A stretch of DNA of 64,000 nucleotides from Spirodela intermedia (taxonomy: Eukaryota; Streptophyta; Magnoliopsida; Alismatales; Araceae). The translations under genes were made by a program, and so were the position numbers. The DNA is taken from positions 4,799,878 to 4,863,877 of the forward strand of contig LR746264.1 in NCBI GenBank assembly GCA_902729315.2. Reading direction: 5' to 3'. Every line of letters begins with the position of its first letter. Within the stretch, counting starts at the first letter, position 1. A model generated the notes under the pieces. That model was not told the DNA's origin and searched no databases. It saw nothing but the letters and a program-made list of their open reading frames with translations. This document shows, in pieces, positions 10,801 through 24,700 of this stretch.

Positions 10801-13800
10801 AGTACACATTAAAGTTATAAAAAAAGAAAAATGACATTTGGAAGATGAAGATCAAGAAACATGAGATATCCTCACTAAGGAAGAGGCATTAGTCAACCTT
10901 GAGGTATTACTAAATTCATCAGTCAAAGACTCTCACAAGGGCCCTAAAATTTTGATAAGATGATTAAAGAAAGATTAAACTTTCATCAACACTCAAGCCT
11001 CCCACTATTTCATCTATTAGAAAGTAGTACATGAGTTGTATCTCTTAACGAACACCACCTCTCAATCTCAAGTTGTATAAAAAATAGGAGATAGAGTCCT
11101 AAACATGAGAGTTTATTGTGGTACCACCATAGAGATTTAATTACTCATGATAAATGAAGACCTACCAGTATGACTTAAAAAAATGTCAACATAGTTAGAA
11201 AGATCAAATGGATAAGCACAATCAAAAAATGAAGCTAAAATTTGAGCATTAGAAATTTTTTCTCATCATTGAGTTAGATTAAATTATGTTTTGAGAAAAT
11301 GTGTCAAATCATAAAATCAATATTTCATTCAAAGCCTTATCTAAGATCATCAAAAGACTAAGCTCATGACTGAGCTATTTCAACTTTTACACACCCGCCA
11401 TGACCAATTAATCAAGACAATAACATTCTACTTTGAGGACCATATTTAGACACAATTTTTGGTTGTGTTCAACATCAATTACATACTGACTCTAATATGA
11501 GAAGTGAATCATGCCATCACTATCAAATCAAACTCTAAATCTTTAAATATCAAAATTTTAATGTATCGTCACTTTTAAAAGATAAGTTTGAAAAACTCCT
11601 TTACACAATGTCAGTTAATAATATTGTACAATACTCCACCAGTCCTTACTCTAGTTTTACTCTAATTATGAGATTTTGAATTGATTACTGTGCACTTAAT
11701 AAGTTATAATTTCTAATTATTTTCTCATTCTAAACATTGATGAACTCCTTGATAAATTGTACAATGTGACAATCTTTTCAGAGGAGGAGATATCCCCAAA
11801 ATAATATTTCACACTTATGAATTACGTTACAAGTTTCTTGTTGTACTTTTTGGCCCCTCCAATGAGTTGGCAACATTTCAATTATTTTTGAACTATATTT
11901 TCAATCAATTTCTCTAGAGATTTGTGATGATAATTTTTATCCTTATTTGTAGCTTGAATTAAAAATTACACGAAGAACATCTGACCCAAGTGTTCACCAT
12001 CCTCTAGTCTTACTATCTATACATAAACTTAAAGAAATGTTTCTTCAGACAAATAACAATGACCTATGTCAAAAAATAAAGTTGGTTAAAGGTCTTATGA
12101 TTGACCAAGATAAGATCAAAGTCATAATTTGATGGACCACACCTAACACCCTTTAAGAGCTTAAAGAATTTATGATATTAATTGAGTATTACTACTTCTC
12201 ACACAACAACACAAGAATGACACCCTTTGGGCGGCTCAAAACAATCCTAGCTTTTGCTTCAAATCATCACACTTGATAAAAAAAAATGATATTTTGAATT
12301 GAATGTTAATGCTGCATATAAGTGGAGCAGTACTTATACATCAGCAAAAATCGATCACATATTTCAATCAAGCTCTCTATTCTAGTGACATACTAAAGAT
12401 AGTTGACAAAAATGAATTAATGACCATGATTCTACATACACTGAAGTAGAATCATTACTTATTGGACAAAAAATTAATCATTTTCACTGATTATCCTAGC
12501 CTCAAATTCATCTTGGAATAATGACATATCTTACTTGATTATTCGAAGTGACTATCTAAAATTATCAACTTTGACTCTAAAAAAAATATAAGATATGAGT
12601 TGAAAAATAAGACTACCTTATTTTAGAAATTATAATTAGTCATGTAACACCCTTAAGATCTCCACTAACTAGAATTAATGAACCTTACCATAACTATATT
12701 AGAGCCAAGATAATCCACAAGTAATGTGTATATAAAAAAAGATTGGAATTACATCTTAAAAATGGCCCAAACATTCTTACCACTAAGGTGCCTCATCCAT
12801 TGAATGTGCTTGTAAAAAACTCTATAGTAATGCCAATAATGTTCAACGGGTTTCATGATTCAACTATTGGAGGTCACTTTAGGTTTTTTACAAACTTACA
12901 AGAGAACTGAACAAAATATCTTATGAGTTGGAATGAAGAATGATGTCTAGAAATATGTTGAATCATACATCATCTACCAAAAAAATAAGTTTGAATGTTT
13001 CAAACATGTATGTCTCTTTCAACTAATATCCATTCTCATTAGAATATGAGAAGACATATTAATGGATTTCATCGAAGGACTCCCAAAGTTAGATTACTTG
13101 AATTCTATTTTGATGGTCCTTGATCAACTTAGTAAATATAACAATTTACCTTCCATTAAACATCTATTCACAACAACAAAAATAATATAACTCTTCCTAC
13201 ATGACATCATTAAATTTCACAATATTTTGGCTTTAATTTTTAGCGATCCAAATTGGATTTCTTAAGTAACTTTTGACAAGAGCTATTCAAGTTGCAAGGC
13301 TCTACACTTTGCAAGATCGATTCATGTCATTTGCAAATAAATGATCAGATAGAAGTGGTCAACAAAGTACTCAAGACTGATCGCTATTATTTCACCAGTG
13401 ATTGACCTCAATAATAGAGCAAGTGGCTTGTCAAGGCAAAGTATTAGTATGATACCAACATTTAAACCTTTATACGAATAACATCATTCTCTATTATCTA
13501 TAGTAAACCTCTCCTAGTCTCTCTCCACTACGAAGCCAACAAAATATGGTTGGACAATGTTGCCCACCTACTTCAAAAGAAAGATACCCACTTGACTAAC
13601 ACAAATAACAATTGACTCTGGCCTAAGCAAGGATGAAAACTTATATGGACCATCACTCAGACATCCAGCTAATCTTCTACATGTCTCAGCTGAAACAAGT
13701 CATTTGTCCAATGTCTCAATCCGCCACAACACTTCTCATGTTAGATGGTGACAAACATGCCTTGTGGAATCAGTGGTAGTATGTGACACTAGACAAAGTA

Positions 13801-13937
13801 CTCATAATGTCAAAGTTTCAGTTTAGTAAAAAGACCACTTGCACTTAGAGAATGTTTAGGAACTGGCTAAGTATTTTCAAAAACTTCTAGATTTTCAGCT
13901 AGAGTACAAGATAAAAGTCTTAGAGGGAGAGTATTAA
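10800..13937 (+). mobile_element. Heavily decayed Ty3/gypsy pol remnant
   Basis: The pieces occur in gypsy order on the + strand. Near 11816-11913 a broken frame reads like the reverse transcriptase segment YEFxVxPFGxxNAPATFQ. Near 12260-12560 there are RNase H-like traces. At 12840-12910 the sequence resembles the HDxxxGGHxGxxRT zinc-finger region of integrase. At 13062-13142 a stretch reads MDFIEGLPK followed by ILMVLDQLSKY, the start of the gypsy integrase core. A purine run and GGGAGAGTATT (about 13924-13936) look like a polypurine tract before the LTR-like segment. In-frame stops are everywhere, so the element is dead and old. Confidence 0.7.
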
Positions 13938-14450
13938 TGGGATACTCTCTGACTGTCACATCCCCACCAAAAAAGATATAATTGCCGGATAGCTGTCATC
14001 TCTAGGAAGATGTGAACATCTATAAGGATAGAAGAAGTCATTCTCTGATATCGGGAGAACTATAAGAGAGCCACACGAGGATAAAGAGGAGCTCTGCACA
14101 TATGAGAAGACAGCTCACAAATATCAAAGGAAGAGATCAAATTGTAGGGGTTTGGCTTATAAAAGTGGGGGTGGTGGGGTGGGCCAACATAGGAGCATTG
14201 AAATGTGCTTCAGATTAGAGAGTAGTGTGAGATAAACCATCTCGAATCAATCTGTATCAAAGCATTCTTCCCTTTCTCCCGTTCTCTCTCGCTCTTCCTC
14301 CCTTTTCGCCTACCCTCATTATTCTCAGTCTTTCTTCCCCTCTCCTTCTATCATATTATCCTCCTATCAAGGCTCCCCTATATCCTATCGGCCTTCGTCC
14401 ACCTTAGTGGTACCCTATATGTTCATCCTCCAACAATTGTTTCTACGAGA
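13938..14450 (+). repeat. Probable 3' LTR of the decayed gypsy element
   Basis: The segment follows the polypurine-like run. It has a TATA-like GGCTTATAAAAGTGGG near 14154-14170, followed by a pyrimidine-rich CTTCCC/CTCTC block near 14265-14350, an arrangement typical of plant LTR U3-R-U5. No matching 5' LTR was found upstream of the gag remnant, so the exact borders are uncertain. Confidence 0.45.
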
Positions 14451-15235
14451 TAGTCAATGTTTGCCTTAGGTCAAGGGGGAACATTAGAAAGGCCATTTGT
14501 TCAACAGCTTTTTTGTAGGTCTAAATTGGTGGGTTATCCTCTGAGGATCCTATTATTATTACATGGCTTCTAGTTTTCCTTTTTTGCTATTTTTAAATTT
14601 ATTTCCCTTTATTTGGATAAAACAAACGCATGCAAGAAAGAAATAGATAGACCTATAGTTTTTCTCTAAGTCACCAACATTCCTAGTTACCTGCTCTCAT
14701 TCGGTTCTCCGATCTTTTCACCTCGCCTATTCAGCTTCTGCGACCTCAGATGACCTTGATTTAAATGGAAAGAAACGAACGGCTCCCAATGAGGCTAGAT
14801 AGACTGTGCGAGAGGATTTTGGTGGTCGGGAGGGGGTGTTACATCACCACAGAGGCTTTGCTGTCTGCGGGCCCGAAAAGGGTCGACGCCGGTGGGCCCC
14901 GCTCACAACCACATGTAATGCCAATTGGTTTCTTTGAAGTGTTGACCTTCTCATGAAGCTGTTGATGAGGGCCGACGTACGAGAGGTACCAATAAACTCA
15001 GTCGCTCGCTGGTCTTACCAGCGTTTTTTTAAGATGAATAAAAATACCTTTTTTTTCTGAGCAGCAGCAGACAGATGTGTGTATGAGAGAGAGATGGCGC
15101 CCTTATCTGAATCCCTTGGTCTTTGAGGGCTCCCAAGGGACCTGTTTTCCTCCACTCAAAGCGGAAGAACCCTATCTGCTAGCGAAGAGCCACCGAGACA
15201 AAGCTCGCTTCTCCCTTCACACAGCTTAATCCGCC
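14451..15235. other. Intergenic DNA upstream of GS2
   Basis: No coding domain is recognisable. GC content rises toward the glutamine synthetase promoter. Distal regulatory elements may lie here, but nothing specific can be named with support. Confidence 0.4.
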
Positions 15236-15245
15236 GTGTCCTGTG

Positions 15246-15330
15246 CACGTGGACCCTATAGAACTGAAGGCCTCTCTTTACTCGAGTATAAACGGTCCAC
15301 CCTCTCTCTCTCTCTCGCTCTCTCTTTCTG
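15246..15330 (+). promoter_or_regulatory. GS2 core promoter: G-box, TATA box and CT-rich start region
   Basis: A CACGTG G-box is at 15246-15251, a TATAAA box at 15287-15292, and a (CT)n tract at 15303-15330 where transcription probably begins. A G-box fits the known light and sugar control of plastid glutamine synthetase. A possible 5'-UTR intron runs from GT at 15419 to AG at 15947; this is an inference from splice-like sequence and the 0.65 kb between the start region and the ATG. Confidence 0.55.
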
Positions 15331-15986
15331 CAAGTCTTCTCTCCTCCTCCCCAACGCCGCCGCCGCCGGAGGAGCTGGTGGGCGCCCGCATTACCTCGCC
15401 GTCGCCCGGCGTCTCTCGGTTAGTTCTCACTCCCTCTCTTTCTCACCTTCCCATGGACTTCCCGAGGACATTGGAACGACGACCTCATTGGGGGAGCAAC
15501 GCCGGCGTTGACCTGCACCGCTTCGATGGGTCGCGAAATAGTCTCCTCCCGAATGGTTCCTGTTCATTTCTCATCATTCACGGTTTTGGTGGGGTGGGTC
15601 TTTTCGAAATCTGCATCAGACCGGCGTCTCATCGTTCCGGTTGGCTCGGGTTTTATTTAGTCCGGGTTCACCATCCAAGATCCGGTTCTCGTCCTCGCTA
15701 CGTGGCATGGATTCATTCCTGCTCCCCGGAGCATTCATTCTTCAGAGGGGAAATTCCCTCCATTTTGTCATGCGGATTCTCTGTTTTCCCCTTCGAGTAC
15801 TAACTATGTCGATCCGACTACCTCCGTTCGCCTTGCCGATTGCGTTTGGATTCGCCGAGAGATTGTTGCTGCCTTTCGTTTTTATGATCCAAGAGGCGTG
15901 TTGCGAATTCTGTTTCCGTCTTCGGATCTTGATGAACCTAGTTGCAGAGCGGAGGAGACGAGAGGGGACAGAAGGGAGAAGGAAAG

Positions 15987-19879
<3,893 letters not shown>

Positions 19880-20364
19880 TGCTCGACAGGGAGGCATAAT
19901 GGAGGCGGCGCAGCTCAGCGAGCCAGTCTCGAACCAGTCTGTTGTTTCATCGTCTTTCTTCACTTCTCTCAGTACGCTACTTCCCTGCACGTGCTCCAAG
20001 AACGAGCGGAAGAGATAATTCCTCGATAGCCCGGTTCAGAATGGGAACGAAGAACCGTGGCCTTTATTGGTTCTTTTCCCTGCTTCCCACGTAGATCGTT
20101 TGGTCTGCTCTTCTTTCTGTTCAAGCCGTGGATGCTCGCCGGTGCCTCACCTCGTTGCACTCGGTCGGATGAGACGAGATTCCTTCCCTCCAGGGGAGTC
20201 TGCCGGGACGATCTTCTCTTCCGGGTCAAGAAATTCCAGGCCGATCTCGGGGGGGAAGGAATCGTCGGACGGCAGCTGGTTATATGATGTGCCGGGGAGA
20301 TGGTGCAGATTTGCAGCAGCGAGCTCGATCGAGGAAAAGGAACCCACCCAGTCCAAAGGCTCTA
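19880..20364 (+). promoter_or_regulatory. Short intergenic spacer and promoter of the AWPM-19 gene
   Basis: Only 485 bp separate the GS2 stop codon from the next start codon, so the GS2 3' UTR and the AWPM-19 promoter share this space. A CACGTG element lies at 19988-19993. AWPM-19 genes are known to be ABA- and drought-induced through such ABRE/G-box elements. A weak TATA-like TTATATGA is near 20279. Assignment is by position. Confidence 0.4.
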
Positions 20365-21291
20365 ATGGCTGCCGGAGAATCCAGTCCGGCGACTTTCGGG
20401 CTCCTCGTCCTCAACCTCGCGCTGTACAGCGCCCTCGCCATCGTCGCCGGCTGGGCCATCAACTACGGCGTCGAGGAGACAGCCAAGACAGGTAAAAGCC
20501 GTAGGGGAGGGAGAATGTTAAATCATCTTCCACGCTGGGCCTGAATTGCCGTTTCCGCCGACGTGAACTCTGTCTGTAGCTTTCGTGATCCCCGCGAGAC
20601 TGTTCCCGATCGTGTACCCAATCGGGAACATGGCCACGGGCTTCTTCGTCATCTTCTCCCTCGTCGCGGGGACAGTCGGCGTCGTCACCTCGCTCGCGGG
20701 GCTCCACGGCGTCTCCGGCGGTGGCGTTCCTCGCCTCTCGGCGGCGGCGGCTTTCGCCCTCATCTCCTGGTCCCTCACCCTCCTCGCCGCGGGGTCAGCA
20801 ACCGACCTCTCCCCTTAACCATGAGAAAAAGCTCAAAGCTCCCGCCCTAAAAACACAACCTTACTCACACCATCTTTTTCTCTTCTTCTCTTATCTCCGC
20901 CTGCAGCGTCGCCTGCAAGGAGATCAGCATCGGGTGGAGGGCGGCGAGCCTGGTAATCGATCAATCATTCTACTACTACAACTACTACTAACTACTATTA
21001 ACTACTACTAACTACTACTAACTACTACTAACTACTACTAACTACTGCTAACTACTGCTAACTACTGCTAACTACTGCTAACTACTGCTAACTACTGCTA
21101 ACTACTGCTATTACTACCACAACTACTACTGCTCATGCATTCATGCCTTGGTCGTACCGCAGAGGACTCTGGAGACGCTGTCCATCGTCCTCAGCGGGAC
21201 CCAGCTGCTGTGCGCCGGAGCGATCCACGCCGGGCTCACGGGGGCAGCGTCCACCCAGCGAATGTCTGCTACGTATGGCAGAGCGTTCTGA
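20365..21291 (+). CDS. AWPM-19-like (PM19L) membrane protein
   Basis: Four exons (20365-20491, 20580-20793, 20907-20952, 21163-21291) join through GT-AG introns to give 171 residues. Four hydrophobic segments can be seen, at roughly residues 9-30, 48-72, 84-106 and 129-150. The N-terminal segment LVLNLALYSALAIVAGWAIN and the following ETAKTAFVIPARLFPIVYP match the AWPM-19 family of plant plasma-membrane proteins. A conserved ACKEISIGWR loop precedes the last helix. Members accumulate under ABA, cold and desiccation, and one rice member has been described as an ABA importer; I infer nothing about transport here. The chosen ATG starts MAAGESSPATF, just before the first helix, as in the family. 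Intron 3 is mostly a 10-bp tandem repeat. The gene sits tightly between GS2 and RRP4 on the same strand. Confidence 0.93.
20971..21110. repeat. 10-bp minisatellite filling AWPM-19 intron 3
   Basis: Units of exactly ten bases follow one another. Mostly ACTACTACTA copies, with one ATTA variant, run to 21040, then seven perfect ACTACTGCTA copies occupy 21041-21110. The array takes up about two thirds of the 210-bp intron (20953-21162) and ends about 50 bp before the 3' splice site. Confidence 0.92.
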
Positions 21292-21416
21292 GCTCTCGCT
21301 TCTTCATTTACCTACATGCATATATCTACGACTTATCCAACTGTAGTCCCTTTTTTTATTGATTGAGAGTCCCAGAGGGCTCCATTTCTGGTGGTCTCTT
21401 CTTCCAAACGTCCAGC

Positions 21417-21442
21417 TTCTCTCTCTCTCTCTCTCCCTCTTT
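21417..21442. repeat. (CT)n microsatellite between AWPM-19 and RRP4
   Basis: A pure CT run of about ten units lies in the 436-bp spacer, downstream of the AWPM-19 stop codon. It is simple-sequence DNA. Confidence 0.85.
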
Positions 21443-21511
21443 AAGCGTGCCTTCCAAATTGCCCAAATAAAAAGAACATCCCAGTAAGCTCGCTTTCTTA
21501 ACTTGACGGGC

Positions 21512-21549
21512 TGGGCCGGTATGAACGCTTGGCTCGAAAGCCCGGCCCA
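21512..21549 (+). promoter_or_regulatory. Paired Site II elements upstream of RRP4
   Basis: TGGGCC at 21512-21517 and its inverse GGCCCA at 21544-21549 lie about 180-215 bp before the RRP4 start codon. Site II elements (TGGGCY) bound by TCP factors are enriched in plant ribosome-biogenesis and translation genes, which fits an exosome subunit. Function is inferred. Confidence 0.5.
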
Positions 21550-21727
21550 TCATAGAGCTTCTAGTTTCGGTCTTGGATTTTCGGATGCGTCGCAGAGGGT
21601 ATATTTGAAACGGAACAGGATAGCAGAAAGAGAGGCCTTCGACTCCACCAGTCGGTTCGTAGTCTCGCTGGTTTCCTCCCGCTCTGTTGCCGCAGCCCCT
21701 GCTGGAGGAGAGGGAGGAACCGCAGGG

Positions 21728-24700
21728 ATGAGGGATTTGCACCTCCAGCAGCTCAGGCTGAACCAGACGCAACGAGTGAGGCTGCAGACGGCTCTCCAGA
21801 AGCTCCAGGACGTCTCGCCTTCGTCTGCGGCCGCCACGGTCGCCGTGGCCGACAACATCCCTGTGAACCACGAGGACGGCGTTCTCAAGTGAGAGGCTTC
21901 TCATGATGTAATATTTACGTGTATCTGTGTGGTTTTCTTGTGCCAGCGTCTAAAGAGGCTGTCAGCGTTTGGCAGGAATGATTTGCTCTTCTTGCTCGTT
22001 TTGTGCGTCTTCTCTTTTGCCTGCTTATTTTGGCTCTACTGTATTGACGAATGATTTTCTCTGAACTGAAATGTGTAGGGGTCATGGAACGTCGGAGCTG
22101 GATGGTCAGGTGGTGGCAACCTTGTGCGGCGTCGTTGAGCGCGTGAACAAGCTGGTGTATGTGCGTACTCTGAGGGCAAGGTAACAGAAAAAGGATTCCA
22201 CCGCAACTGCTTTTCTCCTCTTCTTCTTTTTCTGTTCTTTGCCTCCGCGAAATTTGGCTGGCTGCGTTGGCTTATTTATAAAGGAATTGAAGTACAAAGG
22301 GTACAACGGCTCCAAATGTCCCTAGAAAGTTTTTTTCTGTTAGGAATGAAAAGTTCCAACGTGTCATGTTAGACACCACATTAAAGTTTTCATACTTAAA
22401 TTTCTAACTCGCCTATGTATCATGAGTGGAGGGGAACTACCTTCGAAAATCTGTATAAATTTTCATATTTACTCTTCTAATTCAGTTTGAACTCAAATAA
22501 GATAGCCATTCAAGCGGAGAAATACATATTTACCCTGCTTGAAACCAAGATTTTACTTGTAAAAGTTGAAATCAATGTTATCAATACTCATACCTTAAAT
22601 AGCGTGGAGCCAACTCCCAACTACGACTATTTTTCGAGCTTGCTAGTCACCTAATCATTTTTGGTCACTTTTTTGCAAGAAGGCTATCCCGTTTATCTTC
22701 GTAGATGTGGTTGTTTGTGTCCTCCTCAAATAATTCATTCCTGAAACTCATGCTTTGGTGCGTGTGTGTGATATTAGTACTTTTTTACAGATAATTTCTG
22801 AACTTTTTTATAGATATTAGGTGGATTAGTTATTTCTTATCGGATATCATTTCAACAGCTAATTCTTCATTCCTCATCATTGATCTCCAGATGTTTCATT
22901 TATAATGTGTTATATTGTATGACTAAGAAACTAATGGTTCTTTTATTTACAGGTACAAGCCAGAAATTGGAGATATTATTGTTGGGCGTGTCATTGAGGT
23001 CTTTTATATGATTTTTTCAAATATTCATTATTATTCTATAATGTGGCTTCTTCTGAGTAAAAAAATTATATTTTGTATGCATTTGGACGTGTCATTATAT
23101 TTTGTATGCATTTCATAGGAAGAGAATGATTTTAGAGATAGAAACTGTCTTATGGTTTAAACTGATTTCTAAACTCTAATTTAGAATTATCTGTAGATAA
23201 ATTCCATGTTGCCTACATCATGTTCTGACCGATCCCCGAGTTTGGTTATTGCATAGAAATTTGCCATATATTAAAAAGACCCTAATGAGACGTCCTACTC
23301 ATAGAGGCTCATTCAATGAATTACATTTTTTTATGGCATAATTATAACTTTTCTATTCTACGGTTTTTGGACTAATGATAAAAAAAAGTATTGAAATAAG
23401 GCTTCCACAGAGAATGATTAGGAATGGGAGTGAACTTCTTAACACCTTCAAATTTCAGCAGGGAAATCACCACCTGACATTTTTTACTTGTCTTTTAGGA
23501 TCCATTTTTATAAATGACCAGTTTTCTCTAATGTGTCTTTGCAATATAGAAGTTAGTCCTAGGGACCGTTGGTATTTCTGGCTGAGCACTATATTCTTCG
23601 TGGATAAGAATATGGGCATTCATAGCATATTTACAGCTTAATTTCTTTGACTATGCTTCAAGCTTAACTGAGTATAAAAGGCTTTCGGTAAATTTTTCTC
23701 TCTTTTCCATAAACGTAAAAAGGCTCTTGGTTTACTCTGGATTAATGTGAACCGAGTTTTTCTTCTGAGAATAATGACGGCTATAAATTTTGATTTTTTC
23801 ATTCAGATATAATTTCTTGATGTAGGTTGCTACAAAACACTGGAGATTGGAGATCAATTTTAGTCAAGATGCAGTTTTAATGCTTTCATCAATGAACTTA
23901 CCAGACGGCATCCAGGTATTCACAGACTTTTTCTTACACTCATTTGAGCGCAATGGGTATTTGGAATGATATGTTATTTCAATGAAGCAATTCAAATTGT
24001 TTAGTTGTCAAATTTAGGTTTCTATTAGGTGTCTATGTGGATCAATATATTTGAATGACCTCTGGCTTTGGGTCCTACAAGTATCTTAATCTTGTGATGA
24101 AGTTAAACATATTAAGAAAAGGTCAGTTCTAATATCTCAAAATTGTTTATAATAGAAAGTTGATTGCCTATGTACCACTGGAACGTTTCGTACTTATACA
24201 AGTTGAAGTTTTTATTGAAAAAATATCACTTTTTTTCTTTCTGAGCTTAGCTACATTCCATCAATGATATTTGAAGTGTATTCTAAGAGCATTGCTTTCC
24301 TGTGTTAATGGGAATAGTTGCTATTTCTGTTGTGGTTGGATGGGAATGGTGTCATGTAGCAAGAGTAAAATTCTGCAACTTTGTTCTCTCTTCTTTGGCT
24401 AGGGTATCAATGACTTCTGATACGATCCACCAATTACATTGATTTCTAGAGGAAATTAACATCCTTGTAACACCCTTAGTATCATTTTAATGTTGACTCA
24501 AAGGTTTAACTCGACTGTGGTTAAGTAAGTCGATGGATGATTAGAGTCGGGGAACAAAGGCAAAATGTGTTTCATTTTAAGACATTGAAATTAATATTTT
24601 GTAGTCCGCGGCGTTAGATATAGTAGTAACTGGATGTTAGACAAAATCTAATGTAAAACAGTTATTTTTCCTTACTTATTTGACATTTCTGTGTGCAAGA

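Noticed and set aside
15243-15803. Open frame of 186 codons upstream of GS2
   Set aside because: It covers the CT-rich leader and a probable 5'-UTR intron, is Ser/Leu-rich from the (CT)n tract, and shows no domain.
24460-24620. LTR-like TGTAACACCC in RRP4 intron 4
   Set aside because: The motif resembles gypsy LTR starts, but no second end, TATA box or repeat copy was found in the window.
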